64,000 bases of DNA from Pelargonium tetragonum. Its lineage: Eukaryota; Streptophyta; Magnoliopsida; Geraniales; Geraniaceae. Below are positions 33,501-45,900 of this stretch, in pieces (positions within the stretch are counted from its first letter, which is position 1; every line of letters starts with the position of its first letter). The notes beneath the pieces are model-generated. The model saw only the letters and a program-made list of their open reading frames with translations, was not told the origin of the DNA and did no database searches. Where the stretch lies: assembly GCA_036897445.1 (NCBI GenBank), contig JAYMTL010000035.1, forward strand, positions 62,001 to 126,000, in the 5' to 3' direction. The position numbers and the translations under genes were made by a program.

Positions 33501-36500
33501 GTTGTAATTTCAAGGTGCCTGCACCCCAAATAGTTTATACTAAAATCTTGAAGCGCCCCCTTACTAAGAGCAATAAAACCTAAATTTTCTGTTATATAAA
33601 TCCAAGTTATAAGTCAATTTCATTGCTATACTAAACACTAAATTCTTTTACCAGTCAGAGGTTCTAAAAACTTAAGGGTCACTCCTTACAACTTTGTTAA
33701 CGCTAATAACAGGTAACATAAAAAGAATTTCTACTTAATTCCCTATTATGAAGGGCGTGAAAGCTCGATGCAAACTCTCCTTTACTGTTATTTCAATTTC
33801 TTTTGTCCTGTACTGTAAAAACGGAAGCATACAAAAAAGAAGAAAAACTCAAGGCACCCAGCTTATTCTTAACTTAAAAGAAAGTAGGAGGCGCCAAGTG
33901 GTAACTCCGTATAAGAGTTTCTTATACTTATACTAAATAAAAGCTCTGCAAGCCACTAAACATGTAGGGGTCCCTTGGCTAAGTGCTTGTTGTAGTTACA
34001 TTAGTAAGCAGTTTGGTACATCTCTATTCTATTTCATACATATGGGATCAGGCACTAGAAAAACTTTCTATTATTTATATCAGACAAATAAAAGGCTCCT
34101 TTGATTAAACTAATGCTGGAAATAAATCACTAATCCGTTTGTTCAAATCCCCGGTAAACCCTAAATTCTTCTGCTTCAAAATAGTTCCTTACCCATCAAT
34201 AAGAAAACTTGAAAGACATCTCCGCCTAAAGAGCTTTTGTACTCTTTGTTTATACCGCTAAGTGAAACGTAGGAAAGGTTTCTTACTTTTTACTATTGTA
34301 TTATGCATTTAGCTTGCCCACTCTTATATATCTCGATTTTTCTCTTCTTAGTTTTGTTAAAACCTTTCGTCGAAAATGAAGAATTTCCTCTCGGCGCCTA
34401 ACAAAGGGGGTCCAAATAAGCAGTTTAAGGATAATTACCTCAAGGTCTCCGTTTGAAACTAGAATACCTAATAAAGAAAGATAAAGTGTAAAAGCATTCT
34501 CCTTTGTATCCATATAGTCTTTTTCTAAGAATGCCTCCAGAAAACAGAATGAATAAAAACTAACCTGGTAAACCCAAAAGTTGTACGTAGTTCCCCTCGG
34601 ATAGCTATTTCAACCCAGCAGTTCCTAGAGAAAATGCCCTAGAGATCTTACTCTTGTAGTAGACATTTTAGAGATTAGTTAGACTTCCTTACAACAAATA
34701 TCGACGAGTTTGTCCTATTAAGTAAGAGTAAACTCAATTTTTGGTATAGTAAGTAATAGGATATAATAATCTAAGGTTGCCCTCTATAAGGAAGTATAAA
34801 ATTGAGTTTCAGGAAATCGAAAGTCATGAGTTACCCTTTTTTATTAAAAAACCTATGTTTTAATCCCGATTATACCGGGCCTCTAATTAGTTTAGTCATT
34901 CAAATACAAGCAATAGCTTTTTGGGTCGCTTGTCCTTTAGAAAGAAAGCAAACAGCTCTCAGACTGGGAGTTTCCAGGTAATCTTAAATCCTGTGTATTT
35001 CAGTAAATAAAAAAGAGTCCTGCGAAGAAAAGAATAAAAACTACTCTATTGTCTAATTTCTTTTCTACTATTTTGTTTTCACTAACTTAAAGGATGCTCC
35101 TTTTCATTAGTTTACTGGGTGTGTGAATAAATCCTTTTTGACCTGCCTCTTAACTAAAAGGGGGTGGAATATCTTACTTACTTGAAAACGGGAATACAAA
35201 AACTAAGCAAAGGAATCCCAACCACTTAATTTAGAAGGAAAAAAGCTCCCTTTTATTCTATATTGAAGGATACCCCACTAGGGTTTGAATTGAAGTTTTA
35301 TGCTCTTTTAAATTAGCCTGGCCTTATGACCTAAGAAAGAGTCGGTTTTTAGTATGATCCGATAATTAATTATTAATTCGATATGTGAGTCGTTAATACT
35401 TGCGAGAGTCGTCCCTTTCTTTAAGTTAACAAAAAAAGATCTATAAAAACTAAGCGTAACATGGTCCCTCTCGTGTAGATCTCTTCCCTCCTTTTATCTA
35501 GGTGTTCGCAGCTGTCCCTCGTATCCGTATTCATAGCATAAAGATTGCATCTGAATTTATCTAAAGCGTTCTATGCCTATAAACAAGATTTATTAAGAAT
35601 TTGCTAAAGTATACCTTCCATTACTTTTGCTAAGAAAAAAATTCTAGATATATTACTCTTAGGTACCCCTAACTTTAAAGCGTCTTGCTTGGGGCTTCAA
35701 GATAGCGAGTCTCTCTAGAAAAGGTGTCAGGAAGAAAATATAGGGGTAAACCCTTGGGTTTAAACCAAATAAAGTGTATTTTTGTATCGAAGTTCGTGAG
35801 CTTTTCCTTCAATTTATATCTCAAAGCAATCCTGCCTCGAATTTGCTTTGGCTAGTTGAGTGGTCCAAATTCAATAAGCACAAATTCTTTAACCTTAGAG
35901 TACCCATTAGGCTTATTAAAAAAATTTTTAGTAAACTTAGTTTTGGTTCATTTTTTAGTCTTTGAACCTTCGGCATCCTTATAAAATGACCCAAGCTTTA
36001 ATAGTTTTAAGGGCCTAAGTTGACCTATCCGTTCGGTCTAGCCCCTAAGTCAACATCTTCGATACCTTACTTTTCTTCTTGCTTTATAATTTACTGCTGG
36101 AAATTTATAGTTATACTTAGATAAAAGGAAAAAGGGTGTTAGTTAGCTCTCCCCAATATCATACTATATGATAGTAGATCTAGTATAGTAAATTTAAGTC
36201 GGTTATAACAAATGACTAAAGATCCTTTTGTAAGTGGTTGGAATCATGCCGATACCTACCTTTCTAAAAATAGTACATAGTACTAAGAACTTTTAGCTTG
36301 CAAGTCAGTCGAGTTAGGTTCCTTAGATTTTAGTCTATTGAGATGAAAGGGAGCCCTGAACCCGTGGTCATCTTAAGGTCCTCAGAAAAGAATGAGGTAC
36401 TAACCTAACTTCATGGGGCTATCGTATCGGTTTACATATTCTCGTGTACGGTCGAAAGATCCCTAAACACTTAGATATTTCTAGGGATTTCTTTAGTTCA

Positions 36501-39500
36501 CTTGTAACGGGTAACTTTTTTTAGTTTGACTCTTTTTGTTAAGGCTGGGAATGCGGGGTGGATGAAGTAAGGATGTCTATTTAAGTGATTCTGATGACAA
36601 GTATTCAAAAGTTAGGGGTATAGCTTTTACTTATATACTTAGTACTTAGTCAAATTTGGTTATAAATTTCAAGCGCGAAATTATATAGAAATTTCCTTTT
36701 CTCTGATACAGAAGCTCTAAAAAGTCTTTTTATTCAGATCTAGATCTTACTTTCCATTTGTTAATTCTAATTCAACCTCCTAGTTCCTGGTAAAGCACAA
36801 GAAATAAGGGATAAAGTCATTTATAAGCCCTTCTGTAGACAAATTACTCGACCAAATAAATTGCTGAAACTGACAGGAATCTGGGAGTATGGATTTTCTA
36901 CTTTCTTAAATTAATCTGATGAAGTTAGATCCATAGCCATGAAGCGCATACAAATAAAAAACCTTTTCCTTTGAAGCTATAAAGGTGTCGTTTTTACTAA
37001 ATTATCCACATTTGAATTAAAAAGTTCTAAATGTCTAACTCTGCAGTGTACAAAACGCATAGAGATTTACTTGAACCTGAAGTATATAAAGGAAGGTGGA
37101 GAGTTAGAGTATAGTAAATAATCAAATCAATAAGGCAGCTGGTAGTTTTTAGTACTAGGAATACTATAAACTTTTGTGAAGAATAAGGAGAGCCCTAATA
37201 TACAGACAAAATACAAAAGCCTGCGCTAGGAAATAGGGGGAGTCCCCTGAAAGAGTGCCCATCCACTTAAGAATTTAGTCATCTTGTTTTATTTTTCTAC
37301 TTTTGATTTATTTCCTAATAGTTCACTTTACAGAAATCCAGATTATGTAATACAAAACCAAAATTCCTTTTTTAAGGTTCTGTTAGATATTGGATTTTTA
37401 GGTTAAACCAATTCTTCAATAGCGTAAACTAGTAAATGTCTTATAAACAAGATTTATATACTTTAATTGCAAGGATTTCGCCAGTATTTTTGAAAAGGCG
37501 GGCCTTAGGGACAACGAGGAATTTCCTTGATACTCGAGCTTCTTTATTGATTTTAATGTTATAACTTTAATATGAGAAATGCATATAGAATGACTTTAGA
37601 GGCATACCCCACCCATGCTTTTTTCCTTGGTATACCTTTAAAGTGGAATCTTAATATTACAATAGCTGTTTATCGGACTAAAAACTTGTATTTGCCACTT
37701 TCAAGGCTCTTTTCTTTTATAGTTAAACATAGGATTAGGATTAAAAGTCTTATTTCTATGAAACCTGTTCTATTCCTTTATATAATCTACGCGGAAAGTT
37801 CCGAAAAGTTGAGGAATGTACATAATAAGTTTTGGGATAACCCCTAAAATTCCAGATTTGACTAGGTCCGAAAGAAGGGTACTGTATTTTAAAAAGTATT
37901 TGATCATTGTTTGCGCTACCAAGTTATAATCTTTTCGTGTTTTATTTACTTACCAGGACCCCTGCCATATTTAATTCCCACTTTCTCTTAGCTTTTTGAC
38001 GGTTTCATACAGGAGTTTAACACACTCAAATTTCATTAGGATATTAAGAAAGACTCTTTATTAGATTAGAAGCAGACACGCAAGTACAACAACTTTTAGA
38101 ACACAAAGAACTACAAAATAGGAGCCCAGCTACTCCGAACTTAAGATTTATCCTAGACTCCGTAAACCAAAAGTATAGGAACAACAGTAAAAATGAAAAC
38201 TTTACAATTACAGGAATTCTTTAAACTTCTCTTTATAGCCAATCCTAGCAGCGACTTAGGTATAAAAAGGAGCTCTCAAACTCAAAAAGGAGAGCATCTA
38301 TAAACAAGCCTAATTTCTACTGAACTTGCTTTTTTGAAAGTTATGTAAGTCAAAATTAGATCTTTAATTAAAAGATATCACTGTCAATTGTTAACTTTTT
38401 GCCAAGATAATTAGACTCTCTAATAATACAAGGAATAAATATCCCGTTGAAAGATCCTGCTTCCTCGAAACTAATAGTAATAATCGGAATTTTACCTTAA
38501 GGGCTTCTACTTAATTGTTACCGAACAGGTTATCAGATTAGGACCTATTTCAGTACAAAGTGTTAGCTACGAGCTGTGCTGCTACTAACGAAAAATCTTT
38601 CTCAGAGTCTGGACACCCATGAGTAAAAACATAGGGCCACCCCTCTTATCTTACACGGTATTACTAAAGAATGGATTGAATAAAGCTAATGTTGCAATAA
38701 GTAGAATACATTAAGAGTCAATTTCAGGCAAATTCCCATATCGAAACTAGCGGAATCCATAACTGTTAGTGCGGAAAGACTTTTATGCTATATAAAGAAA
38801 TTTAGTTGATAAAGCTAAAAAGTGAATTGAGATTGACCCTTGACTAGGTGTCTTGAACATCAAAGCCTCAAAAGGAGGCACTTGGAGAAACTTTGATAAT
38901 ACTCTCGTTTTCAACATAGAAAAACTTAGACTATATTTTTGAACTTAAAGCATACTGTGACATTTGGTTAAAATTTCTAGTACTGGTCCTAAAGTTGACT
39001 TTCTTTTTCCAAAAAGACTCTGTACTATGTTTGCTTCCACATATAAAAACCTCATATTCAAAATATTTTGAGTAAATTCACAATTAATGATGAGTAATTT
39101 GCAGTACTAATAAAAAGAAAAATACAAGCTTTAACCCAGTTATCACTTGCAAAATATTGAGATGATTTTCAGTTCCTAGGGCTTAAGGAGACTTTTGAGA
39201 GGTATTACTGTTTCTGGCAGAGGATTGAGGATTCTTGTCAAAAAGAGTAAAGAAGAGTAAAGGTTTCCTTTGACAAAATTACCAAAAAGGAAAACTCCTT
39301 CAAAATAAATAAAAATACCAATATTCTTGTACTGATAGGATTAATGCCTCTAAAAAAACGAAAGCAAAGACAAATCGCAGCCTAGGAAGATTCTTATAAA
39401 GAAAAGCTCCTTATACATTATAGTATAAAAAATTTTACTATTACAACTGATAAACAGGTTAAGAAAGGTAACACTTTTTTTGTCCTTTGGAAGTCAAAAG

Positions 39501-41980
39501 GGAACTCTCTTTATTTATAAGTACTTTACCCGGTTATAAAAATTCTAAGAAAGGAAGTAGCCTGAACTTTTTAACACTGAAGTAATAATTCGAAACAGAG
39601 GGATATGCACATTCTTGAGGCCGGGGGAATACAATAAAGCATTACATATTTCTTAATTAGTGGCCTTCCTGACATTTATGATATAGCCAGAGGCGGACTC
39701 CTTTGTCCCTAGTCAAAAATTCTATGCGTCCCTCGAAAGAGCCCCCCGTCAAATTTTTGAGTAATTTACTTTCTAATATTAGCTTTAGGAATTCTTAGTA
39801 GTTTCATGCACTTGTATCTGCTTTTTCATAAGTATTCTAATGTAGAGTCTCCCTAATAAGAGCACAGTTCTTCGCTGACATAGCAAGACAGGGCTAAAAT
39901 CCATTTTTAGGCAAGGAAAGTCACCCTTTTTGCAGTAAATTAAAAATGAAAGGGTATCCAGAGGAGTCCACAAGAAGCTTTTCTCTCGTGTACGACTCCA
40001 CTTTTATTCATATGATATGAAGTAGAGCTTGCGCTAGCTTACCGGGCCATTACCGATTCAAAAAAGGGAGTTTTTTTGCTAAGTAGCATAGGGTATTTGA
40101 GCTAATCCCTATTTATAAGACATAAGGGTCCCTGTAATACAAGGGGGCTTCTTTCACTGAGTTAATCCTCAAATTTTCTGTATCTGTAAACTGGCTTTGC
40201 ACGGGATTTTGTAGTTCTATATGTGTACTCGATCAGCGTAGTAAGGGCTGTTTTTAACTCATCTTTGCAAATTTTGACTCTTGGAAACCGCTCCAATCTA
40301 ATTTTATTAGAACCAAATAACTAAATTAAATATTGTTACTATAAAATACAGGGAGCCAAATACAGTATTTATCCTTACTAAGACTTTTTGAATACATAAA
40401 AGACTGTGGCTTCTTAACTCTACTTTACTCGAAAATTTCCCTTAAACCAAAGAAAAAGCTAAGGTATTCTCTAAAAAAGACAGCATTTACAAGCGCATAC
40501 CCCCTATTAAAAAGAAGTGTTCCCATTACTCAAATTTGAACTATTTTCTCGCCCCTATCGCATCACAAAAGTTAGACTCCAAAAAACTAATAGAAGCTTC
40601 CTGAATCAAGAGAACACCTTATTCCTTGGGCTAGTATACTCTCTAAAGGAAATTCCCGCGCTGTTTTAAAACTTGATAAAGATAAATCTTAGTTTGCCGG
40701 TTCTTTTAGATCAAAAGTGCTAGAAGTCAATCTAATCGAAGCTTTTTCTCAGTAGTAGTAAATTCCGTATGCTAGTAAGGAGACATAGACATCCTAAGGT
40801 TACCCTTATAAATTTAACTAAAATCGGGTTCCCTGTTTAGTAGTTCCTTGGTACAAAGACCCAGAAGCCGAAAAATTAAAATTTGTAAAATACCCTAGAA
40901 TTTGGATTAACCTCTATCTGCTAAATCTGAAACTTTAACACTAAGTAAAAACTCCCGAGCACTTATTCCCTTAAATAGCAAGATAGGAAAGCTCTGCTTA
41001 ATGGAATAAAGTAAAGATAAGAAGAGGGACTCCTACTACTGTAGGCTGCAAAAACTCTGTTGTACAGTGGTACTCCTTAATTATCTTGTTCTCTGCTCTC
41101 TTTTTCTCTTAGGAGTCTTTAAATTACTTACTTAAACTCTCTTTTATAAACTTTCGGGCTTGCTTACTTAAGATATATTACTAGTTTCTATAGCCGCCGA
41201 ACTTGAGTCTTGCAAAAGGGCCCTCCCCTAAAAGCACTGGGTTTCCGTTTCAGCAACAAGCAATGTTACATGCCTTTCTAAAGAAAATCCTAGCGGAATT
41301 AAAAAATAGAGAGTAAAGTATAGAGCATGACTTTGCGCTTAGATTTAGATATACTCTCATAAAGCTCCGAGGTAGTAGACAGAGATACAAGTATCCGTTT
41401 GTAGGCAAGCTAGGTATAATAGTGTGGTAATAAACGAGAATCTCCTGTCAACCCCAAAAAGAAATCCGAATTGAGTTACCTAATTATAGCAATTTCTTTT
41501 TACGTAGGGTTTCTAAAGCTTCCGTACTGCCCGATTCCTTATTTGGAAAGACAAAACTCCGCGAGCTTACTTTTTAGTCTTTTGAAGCTCCATGATAAGG
41601 GATGTAGAATCTGTAATAAAAAACCCAGCCAACACTATAAACTCAGGTTAAGCATATAAATTAAATACGGGTGCTGATTAGGGAATTCCTTTTTGTGTAT
41701 TTCTCAAAAGTTATTCTTACAAAAAGCTAAAAAGGAATTCTTATATAGTATAGCCAATTGAGCTTTATTTTAGGATCTCAGTACTTTAATTTGTTACTTT
41801 TTGTACATAAAATGTAAGACACTAAGGAATAAGTGTCAAGATCTAAATTTCTTGTAAAATTCTACCCATTCGACTTTCTTAATATGGTAGCTTTTTCCTT
41901 GAGATTCTGTACAGATCTTACAAGAAATTCTTAGAAAAGTCTTTACATATTGGATAAACGGGAACTCTTTTGTTACAGTA
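30541..41980. other. Long noncoding spacer
   Basis: About 11.4 kb without any gene I can support. Open frames up to 91 codons occur (37572-37847, plus, ATG start) and none shows a conserved motif. One clean hairpin at 32364-32382 is listed separately. GGGCCC stands at 30343 (just before this block) and 41218. T-loop-like motifs such as GGTTCAAAGCC at 30711 lack the rest of a tRNA. Confidence 0.5.
32364..32382. repeat. Perfect 8-bp hairpin with 3-nt loop
   Basis: AAGCGATT (32364-32371) is the exact reverse complement of AATCGCTT (32375-32382), with loop ACT. The stem extends by a further T-A pair on the outside. With three G-C pairs and a tight loop it would be stable in RNA or single-stranded DNA. 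No gene is adjacent. Confidence 0.6.
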
Positions 41981-42046
41981 TTCCCCGGTATGACTTGAAC
42001 CTACCGCCTCTCTTTCAAATGAGCCTCGATCTACTGGGTGTAAACT
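41981..42046 (-). pseudogene. Degenerate tRNA
   Basis: The minus strand carries a T arm GTAGG-TTCAAGT-CATAC (four of five pairs). It is preceded by an anticodon-like region CTCATTTGAAAGAG, whose stem closes over only 3 bp around an oversized loop, and by AGTAGATCGAGG, which recalls a D arm. The acceptor 3' strand after the T arm is CGGGGAA, with no matching 5' strand. Order and length fit a tRNA, but several stems are broken. The anticodon cannot be assigned: TGA, TTG and GAA are possible by register. Confidence 0.3.
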
Positions 42047-42870
42047 TGCTTAAAACAATTAACTAATATATGACCTTTTCAACCTGAATATGTATGCCTT
42101 CACTTAAAAAAATAGACTTTATTTAAGTTTCATTCCACCAATTACCTGGACTATCCCAAGGCCTACCCCCGGTCGGTCCTGAATAAAATTTTTAATTACC
42201 TTAATAGCTCCCAGACACTGTCATTATAAAGTGCGCTTTGGTTCGCTGAAATAAGCTTAACTTTTATACTATAAAAACCAAAGGCTTTTTTGTCATACTT
42301 AGGGTTTCTTGTGTTTCCTAAAATTGGATTTATCCCCGATATAAGAGCTGGGGTAACCCCTATTCTTCATTTGAATTTCTAAATTAGCCGCAAGCTTTTT
42401 TTAGAGGATTAGAAAAAGAACCTTATTATTTAGTAATAGTAGCATTGGAAACAACCCAACTTTATTTCTAATTTTAGAATCCGTTTACGAAGGTCCGTAG
42501 ATAACATATCATAAAGTACCAAAAAGTTCAATAGAGTAGGGTCAAACTAGACCTGGGGCTATATGCAAAAGGTTCCTGATTTGTAACCAATATTTGTAGG
42601 GATTCCCAACTTCTTATCTTTAAGCCTTTTACTTAAGGGGTATATAAAAAAACTTTCTATATGATGACAAGGTTACTATAGGGGTCTGGTTAAAATATTA
42701 AAAGCATTTTATAACATTCAAGAAAGCGTTTTTTAGCTTATGTAGATACAAAAGTAAGCTTTTATTATAGGATGGGTCCTTGAGTAGGTCTAGAAAAATT
42801 GGTACCGAAAAATTTGCTTTGACTCAGGAGAAAGAATTTAAGAGCTTGGAATAGTGCACTCTCTTGTAGT
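42047..42870. other. Noncoding spacer between two tRNA-like remnants
   Basis: Nothing gene-like is seen here. Background composition with short palindromes. Confidence 0.45.
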
Positions 42871-42940
42871 GTATATGATAGGAGTTGAACTCATGGATTA
42901 CCCGTGTATTACGTAGCTGTCTGCCTAAAATCCAATAAAG
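42871..42940 (-). pseudogene. Degenerate tRNA-like sequence
   Basis: On the minus strand a T-arm-like ATGAG-TTCAACT-CCTAT (about four of five pairs counting a wobble) follows GGGTAATCC and an anticodon-like CTACGTA (ACG would be Arg). The D arm and 5' acceptor strand are not recognisable. It lies about 0.9 kb from the remnant at 41981-42046 and on the same strand. This is low-confidence tRNA debris. Confidence 0.2.
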
Positions 42941-45900
42941 TAGTTAGGAAGTTCTAGCCAACAATTATAAGAAATGAATTTAGCTACTCGAGATTATTCC
43001 AGTTCCAGTAAGAAGTGTTTTTTACAAATGTCAAATGTATTAGGTTGTGCAGTATCGGATATTTTAGGTTTTCAGACCCCGAAAGTTTTCGAAAGGCCTT
43101 TAAAACTCCTTTTGTTAGTTTAGATAAGAGTTCTCTTAAATCAAACAAATTAGAATTAGAAATTAGGAAATAATAATATCAAAAAAAAAGAATAAAAGCT
43201 AGCGAGATAAAGGAAACTTTAACGAATTCAAGTAGACTCTCCTGAGATTCCGGAATTTAATGCTTTATGAAAAGAGCTCATTCAATAGCGCAGCTACTCC
43301 AGTCTTAGGTCCTTGCTTTGCGTTAACCAACGAGGATTTACCTTTAGATTTTCTTACTACTCGTCATCGGAATCACTTAAATAGACACTGTTATTTGCTC
43401 GCTTCTAAAAAAAAGATATGCGAGAAGCTCTGAACACGCATCACAATACCTTTTGTGTAAACTTTAGAAGATTAAAGGTAACTACTTGAACCTATACTTG
43501 TAATTTCTTTTGTGCTTTTACCCAGTTGAGGTCCCAGAATCTATCTCTTAGTTAATTAGAATTCGCTATTATTTAACACAAGCACCAAAGCCCTATTCCA
43601 AAAAAATGAAGCTAGCAACTGACAAGTCCCAACCAGTTATCAAAAGTCTTTTTCCTTCTATATTTTTTGTTCTAACAAGCTTAACAAAAGCCTATAATTT
43701 AGAAATAGCTAAAACTTGCTATAATTAAGAGTCTTACATTTTTTTTATATTAATAATTAATAATATAATAGGCACGAAAGACTCCAAAGAGTAAGCCCCT
43801 TGAGCAATATCGTAGGTTAAGAAATTTTAAAGGATCTTTTTCTTGTGCCCATGAAACTAGGAGCATACTTATATCGCTTATACTCTGTTGAATAAGTAGA
43901 TTTTATAGTTAATTTTAAATAAGGAAAGATCTTATTGATAACTTTGGTTCAAGCCGCACCTTGTTACCTATATCCTACTAGACATTTTTTTATTAAAGAA
44001 TATCTTTTAACTTAAAATGTCCCTACTAGACTAGATATTAACTAATAAGTTTCATTTCTTAATTGCTTGTTAATAGACTTTCTCTTAATATACCGGAATC
44101 CCCGTAGCTAAGTAAAGGCCCTCCAGAACACCTAAAATTTTATATTATGGCTGAAATATCTCTAGATAAAAGTTACTCCCTTTTGTCGTACTGCAAGTTT
44201 TTTCTTGGTATAGCGCTCAAAGCAATTTTATTACAATAATTAGGGTGTATCTCAGAATTAAATTGAGATTTAGAATATAATATGGAGGATATCAAGTAGT
44301 CAGTGCTCATGGTAGTTTTCTTATTATTCCTAGTTTCACACTACGAAGGTTTTATTCTAATTATTCACGCCTCTGCTGTAAATTCAATTTCTACTCAAAC
44401 CCGGAGATACTCTTTTATAAACTCAATTGAAAGTAGGAGGAATCCTTTTTGATATAAGTTATATAAGTAAAGTTAAGTACTTTATAGTAGAAAAGCTCTG
44501 CACCAATATTTGATAATCCTAAAAATTTTAAGCTCTAGTATATCTTTCTGCATTAGTTCATAGATTCCCACCCTGACAAGTGGAAGTTGATACTTTACTA
44601 GACCACACTTGTTCCGGGGATGTCGTAGGATAAAGTTTAGGTTTTAGGGGCCCAGGCGAGAAATTGGAAGTTTTTTAGACGTAGTCAACATTACCAAAAC
44701 CAGTAACCTAAAACGTCTGGTACTTTATCCGCAAAATTTTTAAGTTCTGTATACAAGTAGAACATAAGGCCCTCTTCTCAACTAAGAAGCACTCTTTCTT
44801 TCCCCCGGTCCCTACACTATTTAAGCTATACAAAACCAGAGTCAAATCTTAATAGAATATTAAAATGTAAAAAAACCTATGGAAATTCTAGCGCAAATAA
44901 GAAGAAAGGCCTTAGTATGTTTCTAGATCAGCCTAACCACTACAGAAAAGTTAAGGACTTAGTAAAAGTCGAGGAAGCCTCTCGTGCTAAGAAGTTAAGA
45001 CTAAAGAGCTTTAGAAATATGCCTTGTGTGCATCCGCTTTCATATACTACGATAAGTGCTAGTATTTATATTACTTGGGATACCTAAATATCCTTAGGCA
45101 GAAGCAAGTGGGACCTTTGAAGATAGGTAGTTAAGCAAAAAGTCTTCATAAAAATTGATTAGTATAATACGTAACATTCAAGGAACTTGCAAAAACCAGG
45201 TAGAGAAAAATGAGTACTCAAACTTGTCATTATGAACTTAGAAACAGATTCTACAGTTCTTTTTTTGATGCGTATGATCACTTTAAAAGGTTTTCCCTTT
45301 ATATTTTGTACTTTTTTAGCTTAATTGTGCGCGTTTCTACGGAAAGCTTGACTTGAACTTAAATTTGCTTTATTGGCCTAAAAAGGGAATTTTGAGCAGC
45401 CCTTAAAGGCCCCTAAAATCTCGATACTTGACTAATCTCCCCTTTGATATATCTAATTTAACCCGGATTGCAGAGCATACAGTTAGCTAGAAACAGAAGA
45501 ATATAGCACTGGAACCGCTCGCCTTACTTGTCCTAAAAAAAGCCCGCTTAATAAAGTGTAAATAGAAAGGTTAGGTTAGTGATATTACAAAAAAATCCCA
45601 GGAGCTTCGGAGTCGGGCCTCGCAAAAGTGCGTATCTAATTAAGAAGGAAAAGATATGGGTTTCAGTATACTTTGTAATAAAGGTCCGCTAAATGAAACT
45701 TCTTTTACGACTCCCGAAGTCTAACAGGGGTTTAGTGCCGGGCTGAAATTGGAGTAAAGGACTCATAAAAATTAACAATTTAGTATTGGATAGAAAGCGG
45801 ATCCTGTAGGCGAATTAAGGTAAGTTACGCCCCAAGTGACCCCACTTGACTTGATAATTTGGGACGGGCAGATATGTACCGAAGTTTGAATACAACTTCT

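Noticed and set aside
37572-37847. 91-codon plus-strand open frame considered as a maturase or homing-endonuclease scrap
   Set aside because: No LAGLIDADG, GIY-YIG or reverse-transcriptase motif is visible.
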